From contig JAHZGA010000031.1 in assembly GCA_019421005.1 (NCBI GenBank), positions 1 through 8,795 on the forward strand: a DNA stretch of 8,795 bases, written 5' to 3'. Source of the stretch: a bacterium. GTDB taxonomy: Bacteria; Bacillota_I; Bacilli_A; RF39; UBA660. Below are positions 1 to 6,286 of this stretch, piece after piece. The position numbers were made by a program, and so were the translations under genes. Every line of letters begins with the position of its first letter. The stretch's first letter is position 1. The notes under the pieces were generated by a model, which was given only the letters and a program-made list of their open reading frames with translations, did no database searches and was not told where the DNA came from.

Positions 1-43
1 GAATATGCTTGAAATTACAATTAATTCTATTAGATGATTTATT

Positions 44-523
44 TTATCGAGGAACTCCTCCTAGTGGTTCATCTAAAATATAAAGAGATGTATCTCTAGA
101 CATAACTAAAATTAATCCAACTTTTTCTTGCATACCTTTAGACATTTTATTTAGTTTTAAATTAATATCTAAATCTAAATCTTTAAATAATTTTAAAGCT
201 TTTTTAGTATTGAAATTATCATAAAACTCTTCAAAAAAAGTTATTATTTCTTTAATAGTCATTTCTTTATCTAAATAGTTCTTTTCTGGTAAATAAGATA
301 TTTCTTTTTTACTTTCTATTCCAATTGGTTTACCTTTTATTAAAATTGTTCCTTTTGAAGGAGTTAATAAATCATTTAATAATTTTATTAAAGTTGTTTT
401 TCCTTGTCCATTTTTCCCTAATAAACCAATTATTTTACCACTTTCAATTGTTAAATTGATATCTTTTAAAATTTCTTTTTCATCAAAATTTTTAGATAAA
501 TTCTTACATTCAATTAATTTCAA
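44..523 (-). CDS. ABC transporter ATP-binding protein (YtrB-like), truncated after Walker B
   Basis: This is the nucleotide-binding subunit of an ABC transporter, acting at the inner face of the membrane. Counting from the GTG at 532, it has Walker A GKNGQGKTT (residues 39-47), a Q-loop region reading YLPE as in the YtrB/CcmA group, the signature MSKGMQ (130-135) and Walker B LYILDEP (150-156). The protein then ends at LGGVPR, where the family normally has a GGVDP D-loop, a His switch and about 70 more residues, so it is broken. I place the start at TTG 523, because AGAGGTG (530-536) lies 6 bases upstream; the GTG at 532 lies inside that ribosome binding site. The gene overlaps the end of the GntR gene by 14 bases, which suggests translational coupling. 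No permease gene is visible. The family call is firm; the activity of this copy is doubtful. Confidence 0.8.
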   Translation of the reverse strand: MKLIECKNLSKNFDEKEILKDINLTIESGKIIGLLGKNGQGKTTLIKLLNDLLTPSKGTILIKGKPIGIESKKEISYLPEKNYLDKEMTIKEIITFFEEFYDNFNTKKALKLFKDLDLDINLKLNKMSKGMQEKVGLILVMSRDTSLYILDEPLGGVPR

Positions 524-878
524 TTTTATCACCTCTCATATATTTTTTTATATCTTCTTTAGTAATACCTATATTATTCATAGTTTCAATAAAATTGTTT
601 ATTTTTTCTAAAGCAATTTTTTGTTTTGTTTTTTCTATTAGTTTTAAATCATTAGTTACATACTTTCCATTTGTTCTATCTGTATAAATTAATTTTTCAA
701 CTTCTAATTCATTTAAAGCTTTTAAAGCTGTATTAGGGTTTACTTTTGTTTTTACAGCAAGTTCTCTTACAGAAATTAATTTTTCACCTGGAAGTAGTTT
801 TCCTGATATTATTTCTATTCTTATCTGTTCAACTAATTGAATATATATAGGTCTTTCATTATCAAATATATATTCCAT
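510..878 (-). CDS. GntR-family transcriptional regulator, YtrA subfamily
   Basis: This is a small (122-residue) DNA-binding repressor of the YtrA type: an N-terminal winged helix-turn-helix followed by a short helical tail, without the large effector domain of other GntR proteins. The family hallmarks are visible: RPIYIQLVEQIR (9-20), SGKLLPGEKLISVREL (25-40) and NPNTALKALNELE (47-59), which together form the GntR DNA-binding domain. The ATG at 878 is preceded by AAAGGAA. It stops with TGA, inside the start region of the downstream ABC ATPase gene. YtrA regulators are typically the first gene of an ABC exporter operon that they repress, often one responding to cell-wall antibiotics; the layout fits. 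A perfect palindrome at its own transcription start suggests autorepression. The inducing signal cannot be read from sequence. Confidence 0.93.
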   Translation of the reverse strand: MEYIFDNERPIYIQLVEQIRIEIISGKLLPGEKLISVRELAVKTKVNPNTALKALNELEVEKLIYTDRTNGKYVTNDLKLIEKTKQKIALEKINNFIETMNNIGITKEDIKKYMRGDKIEIN

Positions 879-893
879 AACATTCCTTTCTAC

Positions 894-917
894 ATTGTAT
901 TACTTAACTAATACAAT
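894..917. promoter_or_regulatory. Palindromic operator, probable YtrA-type autoregulatory site
   Basis: ATTGTATTA and its exact reverse complement TAATACAAT are separated by six bases (CTTAAC on the plus strand). The palindrome touches the -10 box (916-921) and covers the expected transcription start of the GntR/ABC operon, where a bound repressor would block RNA polymerase. That the adjacent GntR protein binds it is inferred from position and symmetry. Confidence 0.75.
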
Positions 918-944
918 AATACTATTTTATTTTGATTTTGTCAA
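916..944 (-). promoter_or_regulatory. Sigma-A promoter of the GntR/ABC operon
   Basis: Read on the minus strand there is a -35 box TTGACA (939-944, perfect consensus), a 17-base spacer and a -10 box TATTAT (916-921). The predicted start is near 909, giving a leader of about 30 bases before the ATG at 878. Such a strong core promoter overlapped by a palindrome fits a promoter that is normally repressed. Confidence 0.85.
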
Positions 945-950
945 TAGTGT

Positions 951-977
951 AAAAAAAGATATGTAAATTTACATACC
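951..977 (-). terminator. Intrinsic terminator behind the AAA_14/DUF4143 gene
   Basis: On the minus strand GGTATGTA pairs with TACATATC (one G-U pair) around an AATT loop, followed directly by seven Ts (957-951). It begins 10 bases after the stop codon of the ATPase gene and ends just before the -35 box of the GntR operon, so it separates the two units. The stem is AT-rich and only moderately stable. Confidence 0.7.
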
Positions 978-986
978 TTTTAATTT

Positions 987-2267
987 TTATGGTTTCAATG
1001 CAGTTATTGGTAATACATAAATTCCATCTTGTCTTTTTACAACTGCATCATATAAGCCACAAATTATACACATAAATTTAGGTTTTACTTCAGCTAACTC
1101 GTAAAATCTTTTTAAATTTGCTGCCGCTTCTTCTTCTTTATTTGAACCCAATTTTATCTCTATTGCACCATATTCTCCATCTGCAATTTCTACTATTGCA
1201 TCTACTTCTAATCCAGTATCATTTTCTCTATAGTGATATAATTTCGCGCCTATATTTTCAGCATATATTCTTAAATCTCTTTCACATAAAGCCTCAAAAT
1301 ATAACCCCATAGTTTCTAAATCATTTATTAATTTTTCGGGAGTGATATTTAAAATTGCACATCCTAATGATGGATCAACAAAATGTCTTTTAGGATTTTT
1401 TCCTACATTCAATCTTGAACGTATTTTATACATAAAAGAATTTTGATTTTCAATCAAATGCAACCTATTTAAAACATTTAAATAATCTGTAACTGTATTT
1501 CTGCTTATAGTAACATCTTCACTAGTAATATTATCATCAATATCTTTCATCAACACATTATTAGCAGAAATAGTGCTCTCATTTCTTGCAAGTGATTTTA
1601 ATAACATCTCCATCTTTTGTTTATCTCTTTTTACTCCATCTATTTCAATTATATCTTTATCTAATACTGCTTGAATATAACTTATAGCTATTTTCATCGC
1701 GCCCATAACACTGATGTCTATAGTTTCTGGCCAACCACCTCTTACAATTAGTTCTGCTAATCTTTTTAATTCTACTTTTTCTACTAATTTATTCTTTACT
1801 TTATTCTCAAACAAATCTTTTAAAGAAACATCTCCACTGGAATCACCTGATTCATACAAAGACATTGTATACATTTTCATCTTGCATATTCTTCCGGCAC
1901 CAGAATGATGTATTTTATCACTTACTGGAACACTTGAACCAGTTAAAATATACTTTCCCTTTTCTTTATTTTGATCACACTTAAATCTAACTGCATCCCA
2001 TATTGCAGGAACTTCTTGCCATTCATCAATAAGTTCTGGTTTATCTTTATCTAAAACTAAATTTACATCCATCTCTGCTAAATGTTTTTCTCTAAAATTA
2101 TCAGCTGTATTATTTAAATATACTACACTATTGCAATGATTTAATGCTGTCCATGTTTTTCCACACCATTTTGGCCCTTCAATACTAATAGCTCCAAAAA
2201 TTTCTAGATTTTCTTTTATTTCTTTATCTATTAGCCTTGGCATATATCCTTCTTTAGTTAATTTCAT
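987..2267 (-). CDS. AAA_14 / DUF4143 domain ATPase
   Basis: This is a 426-residue P-loop ATPase of the AAA_14-DUF4143 type, a family common in gut and host-associated bacteria whose function is not established. Visible elements: Walker A GPKWCGKT (31-38), a Walker B-like LIDEWQ (79-84), the sensor-like YILTGSS (106-112), a helical middle with a likely winged helix (about 220-275), and a C-terminal DUF4143 with VDPSLG (297-302). The tail GLEVDAIVE...YGAIEIKLG (352-374) has the D...ExK spacing of a PD-(D/E)xK nuclease-like fold. The length is normal for the family. I choose ATG 2267, 6 bases after AGAGGTG (2274-2280); the GTG at 2276 lies within that site. It has its own promoter and terminator, so it is a single-gene unit. 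Its base composition looks less AT-rich than the neighbouring murE genes, which hints at transfer. Confidence 0.9.
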   Translation of the reverse strand: MKLTKEGYMPRLIDKEIKENLEIFGAISIEGPKWCGKTWTALNHCNSVVYLNNTADNFREKHLAEMDVNLVLDKDKPELIDEWQEVPAIWDAVRFKCDQNKEKGKYILTGSSVPVSDKIHHSGAGRICKMKMYTMSLYESGDSSGDVSLKDLFENKVKNKLVEKVELKRLAELIVRGGWPETIDISVMGAMKIAISYIQAVLDKDIIEIDGVKRDKQKMEMLLKSLARNESTISANNVLMKDIDDNITSEDVTISRNTVTDYLNVLNRLHLIENQNSFMYKIRSRLNVGKNPKRHFVDPSLGCAILNITPEKLINDLETMGLYFEALCERDLRIYAENIGAKLYHYRENDTGLEVDAIVEIADGEYGAIEIKLGSNKEEEAAANLKRFYELAEVKPKFMCIICGLYDAVVKRQDGIYVLPITALKP

Positions 2268-2285
2268 TAGTTTCACCTCTACATT

Positions 2286-2314
2286 AGAATAACATATTTT
2301 TTAGTATTTTTCAA
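2286..2314 (-). promoter_or_regulatory. Sigma-A promoter of the AAA_14/DUF4143 gene
   Basis: On the minus strand there is TTGAAA (2309-2314), a 17-base spacer and TATTCT (2286-2291). Transcription would start only a few bases before the AGAGGTG ribosome binding site, so the leader is very short. The gene can thus be expressed independently of mraY upstream. Confidence 0.65.
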
Positions 2315-2320
2315 TAATCA

Positions 2321-2382
2321 TTGTGCATTTTTTGACCATTTTGTTGTGCGTTTTTTGAGTTAATTGATGAACAATTTTTGAC
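2321..2382. repeat. Imperfect direct repeats upstream of the AAA_14 gene promoter
   Basis: TTGTGCATTTTTTGA (2321-2335) is repeated with one mismatch as TTGTGCGTTTTTTGA (2344-2358). A weaker third copy, AACAATTTTTGAC, lies at 2370-2382. The period is about 23 bases, roughly two helix turns, directly upstream of the -35 box of the ATPase gene. It may be an activator or UP-like region, or simply a small duplication. The rest of the 171-base gap behind mraY shows no convincing terminator and no gene. Confidence 0.5.
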
Positions 2383-2447
2383 TACTTTATTAAAATTTAT
2401 ATTAGATAGATTTAGTTTAAATACTATACCTTATTTATCCTTTAATA

Positions 2448-3440
2448 TTAAATCCAAATACTAAACATTAAGGCTAAAGCACTGAAAAGTAGTCCTACTA
2501 CCCAAAAGCCTTTTACAATATCAAATTCATTATAACCAAGTTTTTCAAAATGATGGTGCAAAGGCGCCATTAAAAATACCTTTTTATGAAATAAACACAT
2601 TGAAGCAATTTGAATAATACATGCTAAAGTTTCAATTACAAATACTCCTGCTACTACTATCAAAGTAATTTCATGATTAGTTAAAATAGCAATTGAAGCC
2701 ATAGTCGCACCTAAACTTAATGAACCTGTATCTCCCATAAAAACTCTAGCAGGATAAGAATTATAAGCTAAAAATCCTAATAAAGCTCCAGTTAATATAA
2801 AACAAAATATCGCTATATCTTCATAACCTGATACCCAAGTTGAGTTCCAAGAGATAAGCCCAAATGTCATAAAAGCAATTGCAGACAATCCACCTGCTAA
2901 TCCATCTAACCCGTCAGTTATGTTAACAGCATTACTACCAGCAACTAAAATAAATAATAAGAATAATCCATAAAACCATCCCATATCAATTTTTATACCC
3001 AATGTATGAATATCTAAAACAGGTTGTCCTCCTGTTTTTAAAAAGATATAGAAAAATATTAAAGCTATAAATAATTGACCAAATAATTTTTGAATTTCAG
3101 TTAAACCCTCATTATTTTTCCTTTTAATTATTAAGTAATCATCCAAAAATCCTAAAATAGCATAACTTATAAAAACAAATAAAACAATAAATAAATTTTC
3201 AGAAAAATTCATTTTATCAAATAACAATAAAATAATAACAGATATTATGGTTGGAATGATAAATATCATCCCTCCCATAGTTGGTGTTCCCTCTTTCTTC
3301 TTATGTTTATTTTCTAAAAAAACACTTACCTTTTGACCAGCTTTTAATTTTTTTAAAAATGGTATTAAAAAATATCCAAAAATTACCGATGTTATTAATC
3401 CAATTATTAAAGCAAGCATAGCTTTTGCTAGTACTAACAT
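2448..3440 (-). CDS. mraY: Phospho-N-acetylmuramoyl-pentapeptide-transferase
   Basis: MraY is an integral membrane enzyme that transfers phospho-MurNAc-pentapeptide from UDP to undecaprenyl phosphate, forming lipid I, the first membrane step of peptidoglycan synthesis. The 330-residue protein is full length and strongly hydrophobic, with about ten membrane segments. All family signatures are present: GTPTMGG (51-57), the Asp pair in FLDDYLI (D100, D101), NAVNITDGLDGLAGG (170-184), ARVFMGDTGSLSLG with D237 (231-244), and the cytoplasmic LHHHFE (294-299). The ATG at 3440 lies 4 bases after the TGA of the upstream murE copy, and its GGGAGATGA ribosome binding site overlaps that stop, so translation is likely coupled. 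In most Bacillota mraY is followed by murD; here an unrelated ATPase follows, so this is a detached piece of the dcw cell-wall cluster. Confidence 0.98.
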   Translation of the reverse strand: MLVLAKAMLALIIGLITSVIFGYFLIPFLKKLKAGQKVSVFLENKHKKKEGTPTMGGMIFIIPTIISVIILLLFDKMNFSENLFIVLFVFISYAILGFLDDYLIIKRKNNEGLTEIQKLFGQLFIALIFFYIFLKTGGQPVLDIHTLGIKIDMGWFYGLFLLFILVAGSNAVNITDGLDGLAGGLSAIAFMTFGLISWNSTWVSGYEDIAIFCFILTGALLGFLAYNSYPARVFMGDTGSLSLGATMASIAILTNHEITLIVVAGVFVIETLACIIQIASMCLFHKKVFLMAPLHHHFEKLGYNEFDIVKGFWVVGLLFSALALMFSIWI

Positions 3441-3444
3441 TTTA

Positions 3445-4782
3445 TCATCTCCCTATTATATCTAATACAATTTCTTTATCATTAAATTTTATCTTTTCAC
3501 CATTAATAACTTGATAGTTCTCATGTCCTTTACCAAGTATCAATAGTATATCACTTTTTACTAGTTTTTGTATACCCTTATTGATTGCATTTTTACGATT
3601 TATATCAATTTCATAGTTTATTTTGTCAAGATTTTGTATCATTTCATCAGCAATTTTATAAGGATCTTCATTTCTAGGATTATCACTTGTTATAATAACA
3701 TAATCAGATAATTCACTAGCAGTTTTTCCTATTATAGGCCTTTTTTCTTTATCAAATTCTCCACCGCATCCAACAACAGTATAAATATTATTATGTTTTA
3801 TATCTTGTAAGGCTTTTAATATTTTTTCTGTCGCATCTACTGTATGAGCATAATCAATTATAATTAAATTTTTTTTATATTTTATTTTTTCCATTCTTCC
3901 ACTAGGAAGTTTTAAATTTTTAATTATTTTCCTTATTTTCTTAAAACTATAATTTAAATTATGTAAGTATATTATAACAATTAACATGTTATATATATTA
4001 TACTTTCCTATTAAATTCATTTTAAACTTATAAATATTATTTTTATGTTTTATTTTAAAATATGTTTTACCTTTTTTAACAAAATAATTTATTATTTGAT
4101 AATCACTTTTATTAAATCCATATGTAATACTATCATTATGTAAAAAATAGTTTTTATATTTATCATCAATATTTACAATAGTTTTATTATTTTTTTTAAG
4201 ATTTTTAAATAATTTTTGTTTTGCTAAAGCATAATTTTTCATTGTTTTATGATAATTAAGATGTTCATGTGTTAAATTAGTAAAAATAGCTGTATCAAAT
4301 AATAAACTATTAATTCTAGACATTTCTAAAGCATGAGAACTTACTTCCATAACGACATAATTATAATTTTTTTCTTTAGCGTTTAATAAAAGTTCATATA
4401 ATTCTATTAAATCAGGAGTAGTATTATTTAAGTCTTTAATTTTTTTATCTAAATAAAATCCTATTGTTCCAATATAACCACATTTTATTCCTAATTTATT
4501 TAATGCTTCATATATTAAAAAACAAGTTGTCGTTTTCCCATTTGTACCAGTTATTCCTATTAAATTTATATCACTAATTTGCTTATAGTAATTATATTTT
4601 AAATAATTTATTAAATATTTCCTAGGATTTTTAACATTAATAGTTGAAACATTATAACTACCATTTTTAACTACTACTTTGGATGCTCCATTTTTTATTG
4701 CATCTAGTATATAAGTATTGTCTTTAAGGGCAACAAAGATATCTCCTTTTTTTACCAACCTAGAATCGTCTTTAATGTTCAA
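3445..4782 (-). CDS. murE: MurE-type UDP-MurNAc-tripeptide ligase, copy 2 (DNPR type)
   Basis: This is a cytoplasmic ATP-dependent ligase adding the third amino acid to UDP-MurNAc-L-Ala-D-Glu. It has the UDP-site DDSR (5-8), P-loop TGTNGKTT (78-85), NNTTPD (119-124), EVSSH (146-150), the Lys expected to be carbamylated in ALAK (K188), LPSGR (292-296), DYAHT (310-314), DNPRNEDP (367-374) and GKGHE (417-421). DNPR is the motif of meso-diaminopimelate-adding MurE. Oddities: 445 residues; the GxxxDGH loop after VALK is shortened to DNTY; the usual DHLD motif reads EHLN (173-176); and the protein is unusually rich in Lys, Asn, Tyr and Ile. Translation must start at TTG 4782, since an in-frame TGA lies just upstream; GAGGTGA precedes it and sits in a hairpin. 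It is a tandem paralog of the upstream gene. Activity is likely but less certain than for copy 1. Confidence 0.92.
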   Translation of the reverse strand: MNIKDDSRLVKKGDIFVALKDNTYILDAIKNGASKVVVKNGSYNVSTINVKNPRKYLINYLKYNYYKQISDINLIGITGTNGKTTTCFLIYEALNKLGIKCGYIGTIGFYLDKKIKDLNNTTPDLIELYELLLNAKEKNYNYVVMEVSSHALEMSRINSLLFDTAIFTNLTHEHLNYHKTMKNYALAKQKLFKNLKKNNKTIVNIDDKYKNYFLHNDSITYGFNKSDYQIINYFVKKGKTYFKIKHKNNIYKFKMNLIGKYNIYNMLIVIIYLHNLNYSFKKIRKIIKNLKLPSGRMEKIKYKKNLIIIDYAHTVDATEKILKALQDIKHNNIYTVVGCGGEFDKEKRPIIGKTASELSDYVIITSDNPRNEDPYKIADEMIQNLDKINYEIDINRKNAINKGIQKLVKSDILLILGKGHENYQVINGEKIKFNDKEIVLDIIGR

Positions 4783-4831
4783 AAAAAATCACCTCAAAGT
4801 ATTTTATGAAAAAATACTTTGAAAGTGATTT
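4781..4831 (-). promoter_or_regulatory. Attenuator-like hairpin between the two murE genes, enclosing the copy 2 RBS
   Basis: Starting at the stop codon of murE copy 1, AAATCAC (minus strand, 4831-4825) pairs with GTGATTT (4792-4786), and inside it TCAAAGTATTTT (4822-4811) pairs with AAAATACTTTGA (4805-4794) around a 5-base loop. The result is 19 base pairs interrupted by a 1x2 internal loop. The 3' arm runs into a T-run ending at 4781, giving the shape of an intrinsic terminator. The same arm contains GAGGTGA, the only ribosome binding site for copy 2, so the folded form would both favour termination and hide the start signal. Regulation is inferred; the fold is read directly. Confidence 0.75.
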
Positions 4832-6200
4832 ATTCACCTTTATTAACAATATATTCAAGTGCTGTTTGTTTATCATTAAAAGGTATTTTTTTATTTCCAT
4901 AAATTATAAATTCTTCATGACCTTTTCCTAAAATTAATAAGACATCATTATCTTCTAATAAATTAATTCCTTTAATAATAGCTTCTTTTCTATCTAAACA
5001 AATTTCATAATTATTATTTTCTAATCCATCAATCATATCATTAACAATAAGATTAGGGTCTTCATCATGAGGATCATCAATTGTAATAATTGCATATTTA
5101 CACATATCAGTTACAATTTTAGTCATTATTGGTCTTTTAAGGCTATCACGATTACCAGTACATCCAAAAACCGCATAAATATTTCCTTCTGTTATATCTT
5201 TAACTGCTAAAATAATATTGTTAATAGCATCAGCAGTATGAGCATAATCAATTATAATACTATTGTTTTTATAACGAATAATATCTAATCTACCAGGTGG
5301 TGTTTTTATTTTTGAAATAGCTTCTTCAATATATTCATTTTTTATTTCTAATTGGTCTAATATTATACATGCTACCATTAAATTATATATATTATATTTT
5401 CCTATTATCGGTGCAGTTATATTATATTCATGATCTAAATATTGATAAGTAAATTCTAAACTACATTTTTTTAATTGATAATCAGTTATATGATAATCTC
5501 CACCATTAAAACCATAAGTAATATTAGTGTTATTTTCTAATAAAAAGTAGCCCTTATATGGATCATCATAATTAACAATTGCTTTTCCATTTGGTTTTAA
5601 TTGATAAAATAGTTCCTGTTTTGCTAAAGCATAGTTTCCCATTGTTTTATGAAAATCTAAATGATCTTGAGTTAGATTAGTAAAAACTGCATAATCAAAA
5701 GTAATTCCTTTTAAACGTCTATATGCTAAACCTTGACTACTAACTTCTAAAACCATATGACGATACCCTTTAGAATAAGCATCAATAATCATATCATAAA
5801 TTTCAGTTATTTCTGGACTAGTATTAGGTAAATCACATATTTTTTTATCTAAATAAAATCCTAATGTTCCAATATATCCACATTTTATTCCTAAACTATT
5901 TAAAGCTGAATGAATAAAAAATGCCGATGTAGATTTTCCATTCGTACCAGTTATTCCTATAATAGTCATTTTTTCTAAATAACTATTATAATTTTCTTTT
6001 AAATAATTTTCAAGATATAACCTTGTATCATCTACTATTTGAGTATCAACTTCATAATTACCTTCTTCAGCTATTATTTTACTTGCACCATTTTCTATAG
6101 CTTGTTTAATATATTGATGTCCATCACTACTTATTCCACGTAATGCAACAAAGATATCCCCTTCTTTTACTTTTCTTGAATCTGATTTAATTTTTATCAT
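4830..6200 (-). CDS. murE: MurE-type UDP-MurNAc-tripeptide ligase, copy 1 (DDPH type)
   Basis: This 456-residue Mur ligase adds the third stem-peptide residue to UDP-MurNAc-L-Ala-D-Glu in the cytoplasm. It has SDSR (6-9), an intact UDP-binding loop GISSDGHQYI (22-31), P-loop TGTNGKST (84-91), NTSPE (126-130), EVSSQ (152-156), TNLTQDHLDFH (174-184), the probable carbamyl-Lys K194 in ALAK, PPGR (301-304), DYAHT (318-322), GCTGNRDSLKRP (346-357), DDPHDEDP (375-382) and GKGHE (425-429). DDPH in place of DNPR argues against meso-diaminopimelate; lysine-adding enzymes carry D(D/N)P followed by a non-Arg residue, so L-Lys or another diamino acid is the likelier substrate. ATG 6200 has AGAGGTG 4 bases upstream. 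It is the first gene of a murE-murE-mraY operon with its own promoter. Confidence 0.95.
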   Translation of the reverse strand: MIKIKSDSRKVKEGDIFVALRGISSDGHQYIKQAIENGASKIIAEEGNYEVDTQIVDDTRLYLENYLKENYNSYLEKMTIIGITGTNGKSTSAFFIHSALNSLGIKCGYIGTLGFYLDKKICDLPNTSPEITEIYDMIIDAYSKGYRHMVLEVSSQGLAYRRLKGITFDYAVFTNLTQDHLDFHKTMGNYALAKQELFYQLKPNGKAIVNYDDPYKGYFLLENNTNITYGFNGGDYHITDYQLKKCSLEFTYQYLDHEYNITAPIIGKYNIYNLMVACIILDQLEIKNEYIEEAISKIKTPPGRLDIIRYKNNSIIIDYAHTADAINNIILAVKDITEGNIYAVFGCTGNRDSLKRPIMTKIVTDMCKYAIITIDDPHDEDPNLIVNDMIDGLENNNYEICLDRKEAIIKGINLLEDNDVLLILGKGHEEFIIYGNKKIPFNDKQTALEYIVNKGE

Positions 6201-6217
6201 AAAGCACCTCTAAATGT

Positions 6218-6246
6218 ATTTTACTATAATTTTCTATTAAAAACAA
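6218..6246 (-). promoter_or_regulatory. Sigma-A promoter of the murE-murE-mraY operon
   Basis: On the minus strand there is TTGTTT (6241-6246), a 17-base spacer and TAAAAT (6218-6223), followed within a few bases by the AGAGGTG ribosome binding site (6205-6211) and the ATG at 6200. The leader is short, leaving no room for a riboswitch or T-box before the first murE. Confidence 0.65.
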
Positions 6247-6257
6247 CCATTTATTTA

Positions 6258-6285
6258 AAGAAGTACTTAAATTTAAGTACTTCTT
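6258..6285. terminator. 28-base perfect palindrome after clpB, probable terminator
   Basis: AAGAAGTACTTA and TAAGTACTTCTT flank AATT, forming a 12-bp stem with a 4-base loop. It lies 1 base after the clpB stop codon and just upstream of the murE promoter. The T tract after the stem is poor on both strands, so efficient termination is not assured; it could also protect the 3' end of the clpB message. Confidence 0.55.
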
Positions 6286-6286
6286 A

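Noticed and set aside
510..512. Mycoplasma genetic code (TGA as Trp)
   Set aside because: TGA ends the GntR gene and murE copy 2 at the expected protein ends, and conserved Trp residues use TGG.
1118..1312. Plus-strand open frame of 64 codons
   Set aside because: It lies opposite the AAA_14/DUF4143 gene, is Leu-rich low-complexity protein, and has no recognisable domain or start signal.
1714..1908. Plus-strand open frame of 64 codons
   Set aside because: It is antisense to the same ATPase gene and shows no domain or promoter.
3445..4782. Second Mur ligase being MurF or MurT
   Set aside because: It has the MurE-specific NTTPD and DNPRxEDP motifs and aligns end to end with copy 1.
6201..6286. 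T-box or riboswitch before the murE operon
   Set aside because: The space between the promoter and ATG is under 20 bases, and no T-box core motif is present.
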